A stretch of 64,000 bases of DNA from Hanleya hanleyi. Taxonomy: Eukaryota; Mollusca; Polyplacophora; Lepidopleurida; Hanleyidae. The position numbers and the translations under genes were made by a program. The DNA lies in NCBI GenBank assembly GCA_036873755.1, contig JAVTVY010020510.1:1-64000 (forward strand). Direction: 5' to 3'. Below the pieces are notes generated by a model. That model worked only from the letters and a program-made list of their open reading frames with translations, had not been told where the DNA came from and searched no databases. Shown here piece after piece: positions 45,955-54,119 of this stretch (position 1 is the first letter of the stretch; the number at the start of each line of letters is the position of its first letter).

Positions 45955-46680
45955 TGATGCCAATAAGACATCATGATGTTCTTAAATATCAAATCCGTAT
46001 CACTGATCAGTATTCTTAATACATAATTTTCGTTGTAAAATCGTTCTGTAGAGAATGATGTATCAGTCACGCTTTGATTGTGTCTGTTCATATGAACATC
46101 ATGAGGATCTTAAAGTACATGAGTTCATACAGCTCCTAGCCCCGGTTTAATCGAAATTAGACACAAGTTACGAAACGTAATGCCATAGATTTGCACGCTA
46201 CGCTTGTATTTTGCTATCAGCTTGCGATATGTATCTCCAAATTTGGGTGGTGGCGCTTGGTGGTATAGTCCTGTTTTATAAGTTTCTACAATAATGCTTT
46301 GTGACGTTGTTAAAACGCCACATTTCGCACAGGATCTAAGCAAATACTAGTAGGCGTGATATGTATACGCCATTTGCAGGCTCCAGTGGAATGTGACAGT
46401 TTACGATGTCAAAATTGTAATCATCCCTCTTGTCGTAGAGTCGACGAGAGAGAAGGCCGACTTTATTGTTATGGAGTTATAGGTCTAAATATGACTTACC
46501 GTATAGCTATCTATAGTTTCCTTCAAATCCAGTGTAGGTGGATATATATCCTTCACTGTCTCATAATTCTAACGATTTCAAGAAGATCGTCTATATAGCG
46601 TTTGTTCAATGTGAAGGGACGGGCTTTGAAATGATCGGTTGTTGAAAGCGTCGGCGTATAGTCCTATAATAAAGGAACCG
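45955..46680 (-). pseudogene. RT-family copy with RYIDDLL box, minus strand
   Basis: Reading the minus strand from about 46,605, 'CGCTATATAGACGATCTTCT' encodes the RYIDDLL catalytic box. Next come the diverged IYPPTLDLKET-like stretch, the CTCGTCGAC segment, a VYISRL-like stretch (about 46,345-46,365), and the shared tail with 'TTCATATGAACAGACACAAT'. Stops and frameshifts throughout. It lies just outside the virus-like element. Confidence 0.7.
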
Positions 46681-46823
46681 ATAAATGTCAGCTCAAAGGG
46701 GTGAAAAATTAGTACCCATTAGAATACCTATATGCTGTTGATATATTGTGATGCCCAGTTTCACATAGATATTATTACTGAGAAATTCAAGCAACTCTAT
46801 AAACAAAGAAACATCACATGAAT

Positions 46824-46829
46824 GATATC
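46824..46829. other. Left 6-bp target duplication
   Basis: GATATC immediately outside the left end AGTAGT. The right flank is GATATT, one mismatch. Confidence 0.65.
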
Positions 46830-47099
46830 AGTAGTACGGTCAACCCGAATAGAGCCTTATTGACCTCAAAAATTTGCATATTGTGGCGGTCACGGGGCGG
46901 TCACAGAGGTCAAGTGCACTATAGTTCCGGCAGGTGGCGTTCTGGTGAGGTTATGGATTGCATCAGCATTGGCTGGGTGCCAAGTTTTGACCACTAAAGT
47001 TCTGGTAACCTTTGACCTTGTATTCCTCCGCGGTGATGCGGTCTGGCGGTGATGCGGTCTGCCTCCGCGGAGAAAAAGTAGTTCCCAGACTTCAAATAC

Positions 47100-47960
47100 T
47101 CTGCATGGTCCGATTGGGTCGTATGAGGTATCAATGCGAAGCATTCGTAAAGGCGCATCCAACGGGATGGGTGTGACGTGGAATTGACGTCAATCTCCGC
47201 ATGCGCAGTAGACAAAGTGTATGGAAATACACGTTTTGGGGTCTAGGTGGGCTGTTATTGGTCCTATGGAATCGTATGAGGTATCAATGTGAAGCATTCG
47301 TGAAGGCGCATCCGAAGGGGTGGGTGTGACGTGGAACTGACGTCATCCTGCGCATGCTCAGTAGACAAAGTGCGCATGCGCAATAGACGTTTTGGGGTCT
47401 AGGTGGGTTCCTAGTGATCCGATGGAGTTGAGTGAGGTATCAGTGTAAAGCAGTCGTGAGGGAGCATCCAACAGGCTGGGTTTGACGTGGAACTGACGTC
47501 ATCCTGCGCATGCGCAGTAGACAAAGTGTATGGAAATACACGTTTTAGTGTCTAGGTGGGCCCCTAGTGGTCCTAAGGAATCGTATGAGATATCAATGTG
47601 AAACATTCGTGAAGGAGCATCCGACGGTGTGGGTGAGACGTGGAACTGACGTCATTCTGCGCATGCGCAGTAGACAAAGTGTATGGAAATAGACGTTTTG
47701 GGATCTAGGTGAGTCCCTAGTGCGCCGATGGGGTCGAATGAGGTATCAATGTGAAGCAGTCGTGAGGGGGCATTCGCCTGGACTAGTGTGTCGTCCGTGT
47801 CCGTGTAGTATGGGCCAGGTGGGCCAATATTGGTCCTATGGTGTCGTATGAGGTCTTATTTTGAAGCTCTCGTGGAGAAGCATCCATGGACTAATGTATC
47901 GTCGGGTTTTTACATTCTGCGCACGCGGAGTCTCGTCGTAGTATAGAAAGCAGGCATCTT
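47100..47960. repeat. ~150-bp subterminal units with NRF1-like and CRE motifs, left
   Basis: About six units each repeat 'GACGTGGAACTGACGTCA', a TGCGCATGCGCA-type palindrome, 'GACAAAGTGTATGGAAATA', 'CGTTTTGGGGTCTAGGTGGG' and 'ATGAGGTATCAATGTGAAGC'. TGCGCATGCGCA is the textbook NRF1 palindrome and TGACGTCA the CREB/ATF site. Several units have decayed versions (CCGCATGCGCAG, TGCGCATGCTCA). Confidence 0.85.
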
Positions 47961-48234
47961 TGGGATGCGTGGGGGTGTGTTCGGGGTACTAAACCACTAT
48001 GGTCCGAATGTGTCGTGGGAGGTGTTATTTTGTAGCTTTCGGGGTGTAGACCATGACTTGAGGGATGTTCACGTCATCTTGTAGCAACGCCCGCCAACGC
48101 CAAGCTCAACGCTTCAGCGCCCTGGTGAATTAGCCCAAAAGCTCTCATTTTTCTAGACACCAATACATCGAAATGCAGTGACGCCCGTCAATGACCGTCA
48201 TTACGCCCTAGCATAACACCTTGACGCCATGATA

Positions 48235-48480
48235 TAGACCGGAGAGAGAACAACAACAAAGATGACAGAAGAGAGAACAACAACAACAACAAGTATTTTC
48301 ATATAGTTTATTCTCCTCAATGTTACATCATAGCCACGCTGGGGGAGCCTCTTGTCCAATCAGGGGCCGCCATTTGGCACTGCATCTGTCATACTCGTTA
48401 TTGCCCGTTAAATGTATTCTCAGCTGCTCTTGTCCAATCAGAAGTCGCCATTTCAGAAAGTTCTATCTTCGGCCATGTTC
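48235..48480 (-). promoter_or_regulatory. Gene-tail module, left arm
   Basis: On the minus strand, downstream of the zinc-finger copy: two couplets of a YY1-like AAATGGCG-type motif followed by CTGATTGG (inverted CCAAT, NF-Y), then a GC-rich hairpin-like CGTGG/CCAGC phrase. GAATAAACT (complement at about 48,308-48,316) can serve as poly(A) signal, and a TTGTTGTTG tract follows. The same module occurs after the right-arm gene and after the CxxC gene. Confidence 0.6.
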
Positions 48481-48596
48481 GCTCTGAACCGTTTGTTCTA
48501 ATCGTCATCGGGTAGGCCAGGATTCCGTTGAAGCAACATATCCTCATATACTTGTTTGCGCATTCTGAGTATCTATCAGTGCATGGGTGAATACAT

Positions 48597-49448
48597 TCAT
48601 CCGATGGGAAGATTCCGTAATTTGGTCACGAAGAACGTAACATTGGTGACCCTCTCCACTATCCACTTGGTGTTGGGGCGCTGTTGTTGGGCCCATTCCA
48701 AGACATCCAAATGGTCCACTTGGTCCAGCATCGTCTCTAGCGACGCCCGGTTAACGATGGTAAACGGTTGGTCGTACACTTGGTTGTTACTGCTCGGGTA
48801 AAAGTGTCGGACTTGGTCTGTCGCCTTATGCTGCAGCACATAACCAAACGCCAGATTTAATTTGAGGGACGTAGCTTGGTCATTGAAGATGGCTTGCACG
48901 TAGCTGCGTAAACGGGCGAAGTCGGTCAGTCGGAAATTGTAGATATCTTGAATAGGGCGATGACGGTGGAAACAGTGCCCTATCATGGGCCAATGGCGCC
49001 GATAGATGTCACTCACTGGAAGGTCTTCGTGTAACAGATCGCTAGGAACATCCACCGCATCCTCCAGCAAATGTTCGTTGTTGTCAGGCGTATGACTCGA
49101 AACATCAATGCTAGGGACCGGCTGGATATCTAGGCTCTTCTGAACTGTGGGTATAGACGGGCTCTCCGTGATCGCATCACCAGTGGCATTCGTCTCCCCG
49201 GGCTCATTTTCACTAGGTCTGACCCTCCTGGGTGCCTCTTTTGTGGGAAGATGTCGCTCATACCGTGGTGACGGACCATGAATCAAACACTGATACCGTC
49301 TTAACTGACTGGGTCGTTTGAAGAGTTGACCACATTCATTACATTGTTCCATCGCGCTCTCGTGGGGTGACCGTTCGTGGCGCAGTAAAGCATCTTCCCG
49401 ATTAAAAGACCGTGCGCAAGTTATACAAGTAAAAACAATCAAATACAA
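48597..49448 (-). pseudogene. C2H2 zinc-finger protein, left-arm copy, 5'-truncated
   Basis: The C-terminal 270-odd codons are uninterrupted and match the right-arm copy. Present: a C2H2 finger (CITC...H...H), a third-type finger with one zinc-ligand His changed to Tyr (RRYQCLIH), a ~110-residue polar linker, and the C-terminal domain (motifs DFARLRSYVQAIFNDQ, LNLAFGYVLQ, RPNTKWIVERVTNVTFFV). A ~0.23-kb deletion relative to the right arm removed promoter, ATG and first finger; the open frame now runs back from a TTG into the 21-bp array. Probable role of the intact form: nucleic-acid binding; the C-terminal domain is unassigned. Most likely not expressed as a full protein. Confidence 0.8.
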
Positions 49449-49535
49449 AATGTATTATACCATATTTGTGCTGTATTATACCATATCTGTTCAGTATTAT
49501 ACCGAATCTGTGCTGTATTATACCATATCTGTCCT
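49445..49535. repeat. 21-bp TGTATTATACCATATCTG array, left arm
   Basis: Four to five units; the inverted counterpart lies at about 52,805-52,920. It marks the inner edge of the terminal repeat. Confidence 0.85.
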
Positions 49536-49560
49536 GTATTATAAGCCATCATTTCTACCG

Positions 49561-49821
49561 GGCGATCTATTTTTAGCACAACCGATTCAATCTGGCTCAA
49601 ACATGCTCCAAGAGTTCTGAGTTCATACACACACACACACACACGCACACACACACACCAGCACGTACCTGTGGTGCACCCTGTACCCTATATCCCGAAG
49701 GGTATTGGGTACACCAGGGTGCGGGTGCACCACAGGTACGTACGTGTGTGTATGTATGAACTCAGAACTCTTGGAGCATGTTTGAACCAGATTGAATCGG
49801 TTGTGCTAAAAATAGATCGCC
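49561..49821. repeat. ~261-bp imperfect palindrome
   Basis: The left arm from GGCGATCTATTTTTAGCACA is mirrored to TGTGCTAAAAATAGATCGCC. Arms of about 125 bp include a CA/GT dinucleotide run and meet at 'TATCCCGAAGGGTA' near 49,694. It sits at the junction of the left terminal repeat and the central genes, 12 bp before a TATA box. Possible hairpin, origin-like or recombination structure; function unknown. Confidence 0.85.
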
Positions 49822-49832
49822 AGCTAGCGTGC

Positions 49833-49840
49833 TATAAAAG
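49833..49840 (+). promoter_or_regulatory. TATA box of multi-finger gene
   Basis: TATAAAAG, 51 bases before the ATG at 49,892. The spacing matches the other central genes (45-56 bases). Confidence 0.75.
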
Positions 49841-49891
49841 GAAAGCGGCCTGACACTTTCAGCAGACATTCGTTCAACCACTTACGACACG

Positions 49892-50406
49892 ATGTCCACG
49901 TGTACCACTTGCTCCAAGTCCTTTACACGCTTGCACGACTTACAACGCCATGAGTCTATCATCCACAACGCTACTGCCCAGTACACCTGCGATACCTGTG
50001 GGGAACATTTAATCGCCTGGATAATTTACACCGCCATGAACGGTGTCTCCATGAGACATCCAGGCATCAATGTGGGGATTGTGGACAGCGCTTCACACTA
50101 CACAGCCAGTTGAGATCTCACCAACGTGTAATCCATGGGCATGCACGCTTGAGAGTTGAGGAACCCGTGATGTTTTACCCCATCCATGAGTATACTTTTC
50201 AAGGTGCTGCTGGCGAGTATACATGTTCGATGTGCAGGAAGTCATTTAATCGTAAGGATAATTCACGGCGACATCAACGGTCGGTCCATAAGGCACCCAG
50301 CCATGAATACCAGCATTGCAGTCGAGTCTTCAGACTCCACAGTCAGTTGATCCCCATCAATCCGAAAGACGTCCACAGTTTGTGTTCCATCCTTCAACAT
50401 GACTGA
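49892..50406 (+). pseudogene. Multi-finger C2H2 protein, frameshifted
   Basis: Starts MSTCTTCSKSF with a first finger (CX2C-X12-HX4H). In the second finger, around 50,004, the frame is lost: the downstream fingers continue one frame over, consistent with one missing base. Further fingers in the second frame include CGDCGQRFTLHSQLRSH and CSMCRKSFNRKDNSRRH. A last one has lost ligands (YQHCSRVFRLHSQL). Between fingers is an EEP-containing linker also seen in the 51.3-kb gene. A TATA box precedes it and AATAAA follows at about 50,546. Likely a DNA-binding regulator when intact, by family. All finger genes in the element look like paralogues. A sequencing error at 50,004 is the alternative. Confidence 0.75.
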
Positions 50407-50477
50407 GGGTCGGCTTCTGACTGGACAAGAGCAGTCTGAGATCAGCACTATGAACTTCTGAATACACGGACAATAGC

Positions 50478-50590
50478 ATAAGTGAATTGTAAACACACCC
50501 ATAGCGGTTCCCCCAGCGTGGATGTGCTGTGATGGAGGGGATAATAAAAGGATTGACCTGTAAACTTTGTTGTTCTTGTTTTTGCTCTCT
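50478..50590 (+). terminator. Poly(A)-signal module after multi-finger gene
   Basis: Contains 'GTGAATTGTAAACACACCCA', 'GGTTCCCCCAGCGTGG' and GATAATAAAAGGATTGACCT (AATAAA about 50,545-50,550), then a TTGTTGTTC tract. Near-copies occur at 52,355-52,455 and 54,240-54,350, and inverted at 48,295-48,360. Confidence 0.65.
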
Positions 50591-50672
50591 TTTTGGACTA
50601 ACCATTCAGAATAGTACTTATCACGGACTACACCCGTAGAGCTACGTATAGGCGCGCATGTGTGACATGGTC

Positions 50673-50680
50673 TATAAAAT
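50673..50680 (+). promoter_or_regulatory. TATA box of tail-anchored gene
   Basis: TATAAAAT, 45 bases before ATG 50,726. Confidence 0.75.
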
Positions 50681-50725
50681 ACGGCTCTCTGGATCCCACA
50701 CCCCCATTCCTATTGTTGCAGAGCC

Positions 50726-51052
50726 ATGACGGAGACCCACTCCTACGCCGCTCGCATTTTACAGCATGCGACCGTGGTTAATTCACTCACGGGTTATAGA
50801 GCAGTGGTTCGATCCATGTTTGCAGCTGGCAACGACAACGAGGGTCGACGCCAGATCCTGAAAGAGTTCACAGAAGCGGTCCTCGACAGAGTGGACTCGA
50901 TGGAGAGGTGTGCTATCACCTACCACTACTGGACTATGACAGCCATCCTTGATGCCCGGGCTGTGGACCACGAGCGCTCACGCCGGAACCAGCGATGGCT
51001 CGGTGGCTTCGCCATGGTCTTTGCCCTATTGACCCTGACACTGTGGCAATGA
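50726..51052 (+). CDS. Small tail-anchored membrane protein, function unknown
   Basis: 108 residues with an intact frame. Residues 1-80 are soluble and helix-prone with mixed charge (motifs SLTGYRAVVRSM, ILKEFTEAVLDRVDSM). Residues 84-90 are basic (RSRRNQR). Residues 91-107 (WLGGFAMVFALLTLTLW) form one hydrophobic segment at the extreme C-terminus, the layout of a tail-anchored protein with its bulk in the cytosol. A TATA box lies 45 bases upstream. Helical tail-anchored proteins include Bcl-2-like factors, and virus-like elements can carry such genes, but no diagnostic Bcl-2 motif (such as NWGR) is visible. No function is assigned. It is one of the two central genes without obvious damage. 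Confidence 0.65.
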   Translation: MTETHSYAARILQHATVVNSLTGYRAVVRSMFAAGNDNEGRRQILKEFTEAVLDRVDSMERCAITYHYWTMTAILDARAVDHERSRRNQRWLGGFAMVFALLTLTLWQ

Positions 51053-51149
51053 CAGCTCCGACTTACAGCAACAGAAAGAACGGCTCTTCAGAGCCTTCGT
51101 ATCTTCCGAAAGAGAATCTGGGCCTGATAGAAGTCCGGGATGGTGGAAC

Positions 51150-51262
51150 ATTCGTGAGCATCCGGGCACTTTTACATCCCGGGACTTTCACATCCGTGTA
51201 CATCCGGGTTCTTGTACATCGGGGAACTGTGGAACATCCGGAACTGTAGAACCTCCGGGTAC
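51150..51262 (+). promoter_or_regulatory. Array of ETS-like ACATCCGGG motifs
   Basis: About seven degenerate repeats of (A/C)CATCCGGG, spaced 13-20 bases. ACATCCGG is the complement of the ETS-type core CCGGATGT. The array ends 13 bases before the next TATA box, suggesting an upstream activating cluster. Confidence 0.45.
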
Positions 51263-51274
51263 TCTTATGTTGGC

Positions 51275-51282
51275 CTATAAGA
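51275..51282 (+). promoter_or_regulatory. TATA box of two-finger gene
   Basis: TATAAGAG, 44 bases before the expected start position at 51,327. Confidence 0.65.
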
Positions 51283-51326
51283 GCCAGAATCTTACGGCAT
51301 TCTTCATTTCCAGATCCACAGTCGAT

Positions 51327-51629
51327 GTGTTCTCTTGCACAACTTGCTCGAAGCGCTTTCATCGCCTAGACAGTTTACGTTGTCACACACGTGAACGCCA
51401 CGCAGTACCCACGCATACATGTGCAGATTGTGATATAGTCTTTAAGCATCCCAGTCAATTGAGACGTCATCAAAATGTCATACACGGATCACGCTCGCCA
51501 CTCTCGAGACCGGATATTTCAGTTTCTATGAGAATGCATCTGAGAATGGAAGAACCCATGGAGGTCGATCCACCGCCGCGAATTGAAGAGCCGATGGAAA
51601 TTGATCCCAGTGTTGAATGGGAGAAGTAA
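51327..51629 (+). CDS. Two-finger C2H2 protein; initiator ATG lost to GTG
   Basis: From codon 51,327 the product is 100 residues. It has one finger (CTTCSKRFHRLDSLRCH...H), a second of the 'FKHPSQLRRHQ' kind, and an acidic tail with two EEPME(V/I)DP repeats ending EWEK. Comparison with the right-arm gene, which begins GAC-ATG-TTC-TCT-TGC, shows GAT-GTG-TTC-TCT-TGC here, so the expected start is mutated. The frame is open upstream to an ATG at 51,267, but that lies before or over the TATA box and is unlikely to be used. Either translation starts at a non-AUG codon or the gene is inactive. By family it would be a nucleic-acid-binding protein, perhaps with an acidic activation tail. Confidence 0.6.
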   Translation: MFSCTTCSKRFHRLDSLRCHTRERHAVPTHTCADCDIVFKHPSQLRRHQNVIHGSRSPLSRPDISVSMRMHLRMEEPMEVDPPPRIEEPMEIDPSVEWEK

Positions 51630-51696
51630 GAGCTCCGAGCTTCAGTATCATGGATTGCGCGAAGACGTTTAGGTTACACTGAACGAAGATTAAACT

Positions 51697-51770
51697 GTCT
51701 GAAATGGCGGCTTCTGATTGGTCGATAGGACGGTCACCTCCCCTCTTCTCTTTCCCTCTAACTATAAATA
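51697..51770 (+). promoter_or_regulatory. YY1-like/NF-Y/TATA promoter of CxxC gene
   Basis: AAATGGCGGC (YY1-like) and CTGATTGG (inverted CCAAT) at about 51,701-51,721, then a pyrimidine-rich stretch and TATAAATA (51,763-51,770), 55 bases before ATG 51,826. Confidence 0.65.
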
Positions 51771-51825
51771 CGGAAACACGCATTTTAGATGTACATTTCT
51801 CACAACATGTACCAGACCCGATCAA

Positions 51826-52107
51826 ATGGAAAAGCCAGCCAATTCCAAGGCAGACGATCAATCGTTGAAGATTGACGAACAGATGCCGGTTCCCGCTCGA
51901 CTCCCCAAAAGAGTTACCAAAAGATACCCGCCCATAACTATGGAAATGACAGATGATTTCTTCGGTGTGGGTTACACCTCATCCAGGGGAGAGCCCGGAG
52001 ATGTCCGCTACCATCGCCAGCGATGCCTGACCTGCCTTGAAGGTGTACCCTTGGTCGGGTGTGATTTTTGCACGAGGAGAGAGGAGATTCTCCAGTGGGC
52101 GAAGTGA
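51826..52107 (+). CDS. 93-residue CxxC...CxxC protein, function unknown
   Basis: The start at 51,826 is chosen over the further-upstream in-frame ATG at 51,718 because the latter precedes the TATA box. The protein is basic and polar in its first half (MEKPANSKADDQ, ARLPKRVTKRYPP). Next comes DDFFGVGYTSSRGEPGD, then CLTC-8-CDFC, two Cys pairs that could bind one zinc in a ribbon-like knuckle, and a C-terminus RREEILQWAK. A short out-of-frame ATG (51,807) lies just upstream. It is intact. I do not recognise the family. Size and context fit an accessory DNA-binding or regulatory factor, which is inference. Confidence 0.65.
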   Translation: MEKPANSKADDQSLKIDEQMPVPARLPKRVTKRYPPITMEMTDDFFGVGYTSSRGEPGDVRYHRQRCLTCLEGVPLVGCDFCTRREEILQWAK

Positions 52108-52214
52108 GGGCTTATCACCGAAGGCCGTTTTTTTCTTGTATGGAAAAATATGGCCGCAATTATCTCGAAGGAGAGACTTTTAACATACGTACAGACGAAT
52201 GAATGAATGAGTAA

Positions 52215-52460
52215 GAATCATATTAGGTCACACCGAGCAAAGATGGAACTTTCTGAAACGGCGATTTCTGATTGGACAGCCGAGAATACATCTAACGGGC
52301 AAGAACGAATATGACAGAGGCAAATGGCCGCCTCTGATTGGACAAGAGGCTAATTGTATTGTAAACACACCCAACGCGGCTCCCCCAGCTTGGGTATAAT
52401 GTACTGGCGGGGATAATAAAATGATTGACCTGTCATCCTAGTTGTTGTTGTTCTCTCACC
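52215..52460 (+). promoter_or_regulatory. Gene-tail module after CxxC gene
   Basis: Two YY1-like/CTGATTGG couplets (about 52,258-52,280 and 52,323-52,347), then 'TAATTGTATTGTAAACACAC', 'GCGGCTCCCCCAGC', GATAATAAAATGATT (AATAAA) and TTGTTGTTGTTCTC. It is a near-duplicate of 54,125-54,350 and, inverted, of 48,295-48,480. CCAAT and YY1-like motifs downstream of a gene suggest a spare promoter carried along with duplicated cassettes. Confidence 0.6.
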
Positions 52461-52499
52461 GGTCTACATCATGCGACATTGTACAGAGTACACGTTCAT

Positions 52500-52575
52500 T
52501 GAGAAAGAGAGAGAGAGGGAGAGAATTAAGGTTTAACGTCGCATTCCGCAATATTTCAGCTATATAGCGATATGG
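52500..52575. repeat. AG-rich tract and short dispersed-repeat fragment
   Basis: (AG)n is followed by 'GTTTAACGTCGCATTCCGCA' and 'ATATTTCAGCTATATAGCG'. I recall close relatives ('AACGCCGC...CAGCAATATTCCAGC') as a common short interspersed repeat in molluscan and other invertebrate genomes. This is from memory, unverified. Confidence 0.4.
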
Positions 52576-52787
52576 ACAGAGAGTATGTACATGGATTTGA
52601 ACAGAGTATGTTCACATGGACGTGAACAGAGTATATGTACATGGACAAGGAACATGTGTATTGAAAGAGTACATGTACATGAACAGATTACATGTACAGG
52701 CAAATAGTACATGTACATTCACATAGTACATGTGCATGGATATGCACAGAATACATAGACAAGCGCAGAGTACATGTACATTAAATA
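52575..52787. repeat. ~22-bp degenerate GTACATGTACAT repeat, ~10 units
   Basis: Units of the form AGAGTACATGTACATGNNAA with variable length, each holding the palindrome GTACATGTAC or a variant. Confidence 0.75.
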
Positions 52788-52989
52788 CAGGGAAGATATT
52801 GTCTAATACAGGACATATATGGTATAATAGAGGAGAGATATGGTATAATACAGCACAGATTCGGTATAATACTGAACAGATATGGGATAATACAGCACAA
52901 ATATGGCATAATACATTTTGTTACAAGTTTTTACATGTTACGGTGTGTACGTAGACATGTGACAAGTGTGCACCCGAGTGTACTGGACA

Positions 52990-53040
52990 GCGATGCGCTG
53001 ATTGGTGGGAGTTCTTCTGGACTGCGGGCTTATTAAAATG
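52990..53040 (+). promoter_or_regulatory. Promoter of right-arm zinc-finger gene
   Basis: CTGATTGGTGG (inverted CCAAT) at about 52,996-53,006 and a weak TATA-like TTATTAAAAT at about 53,029-53,038, about 30 bases before ATG 53,068. The corresponding stretch is deleted from the left arm. Confidence 0.5.
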
Positions 53041-53067
53041 TTCAGCATTTTCTGATACGCAGCCGAC

Positions 53068-53991
53068 ATGTTCTCTTGTTCGACCTGCCTGAAGCCATTT
53101 ACTCACCCAGAAGATTTGCGACGGCACGAGTCCTCCATCCACAGCGGCGCACCGTATACTTGTATAACTTGCGCACGGTCATTTAATCGGGAAGATGCTT
53201 TACTGCGCCACGAACGGTCACCCCACGAGGGCGCGATGGAACAATGTAATGAATGTAGTCACCTCTTCAAACGACCCAGTCAGTTGAGACGGCATCAGCG
53301 TTTGATTCATGGTCCGTCACCACGGTATGAGCGACAACTTCCCACTAAAGAGGCACCCAGGAGGGTCAGACCTAGTGAAGATGAGCCCGGGGAGTCGAAT
53401 GCCACTGGTGATGCGATCACGGAAAGCCCGCCTATACCCACAGTTCAGAAGAACCTAGATATCCAGCCGGTCCCTAGCATTACTGTCTCGAGTCATACGC
53501 CTGACAACAACGAACATTTTCTGAAAGATGCGGTGGATGTTCCTAGCGATCTGTTACACGAAGACCATCCAGTGAGTGACATCTATCGGCGCCATTGGCC
53601 CATGATACGACACTGTTTCCACCGTCATCGCCCTATTCAAGATATCTACAATTTCTGACTGACCGACTTCGCCCGTTTACGCAGCTACGTGGAAGCCATC
53701 TTCAATGACCAAGCTACGTCCTTCAAATTAAATCTGGCGTTTGGTTATGTGTTGCAGCATAAGGCGACAGACCAAGTCCGATACTTTTACCCGAGCAGTA
53801 ACAACCAAGTGTACGACCAACCGTTTACCATCGTTAACCGGGCATCGCTAGAGACGATGCTGGACCAAGTGGACCAATTGGATGTCCTGGAATGGGCCCA
53901 ACAACAGCGCCCCAACACCTAGTGGATAGTGGAGAGGGTCACTAATGTTACGTTCTTCGTGACCAAATTACGGAATCTTCTCATCGGATGA
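53068..53991 (+). pseudogene. C2H2 zinc-finger protein, right-arm copy, two in-frame stops
   Basis: 307 codons. Fingers at residues 4-25 (CSTC...H...H), 32-53 (CITC...H...H) and 60-81 (CNEC...H...H). A polar, Pro/Glu-rich linker spans about 85-185. The C-terminal domain (about 190-305) contains SDIYRRHWPMI, LNLAFGYVLQ, RYFYPSSNNQ, VYDQPFTIVNRASL and VTNVTFFVTKLRN. A TGA at 53,656 (codon 197) and a TAG at 53,920 (codon 285) interrupt it; the left arm has Arg and Lys codons there. The first is a CGA-to-TGA change typical of methyl-CpG decay. A truncated three-finger product could still be made. The C-terminal domain resembles, from memory, a conserved block in invertebrate virus-like element proteins, with no biochemical function known to me. 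Confidence 0.82.
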
Positions 53992-54119
53992 ATGTATTCA
54001 CCCATGCACTGATAGATACTCAGAATGCGCAAACAAGTATCTGAGGATATATTGCCTCAACGGAATCTTGGCCTGCCCGATGACGATTAGAACAAACGGC
54101 TCAGAGCGAACATGGCCGA

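Larger units (their letters stand above)
46830..49533. repeat. Left terminal inverted repeat (~2.7 kb)
   Basis: Outermost ~270 bp is nearly identical to the complement of the right end. Then come ~150-bp satellite-like units (47,100-47,960), a CRE-bearing gene-tail module, the minus-strand zinc-finger copy, and a 21-bp TATAATAC array (49,445-49,533). It is shorter than the right arm because it has fewer satellite units and lacks about 0.23 kb covering the gene's promoter and start. Confidence 0.85.

Noticed and set aside
48556..48801. Plus-strand frame over the left-arm zinc-finger copy
   Set aside because: Shadow of the minus-strand gene.
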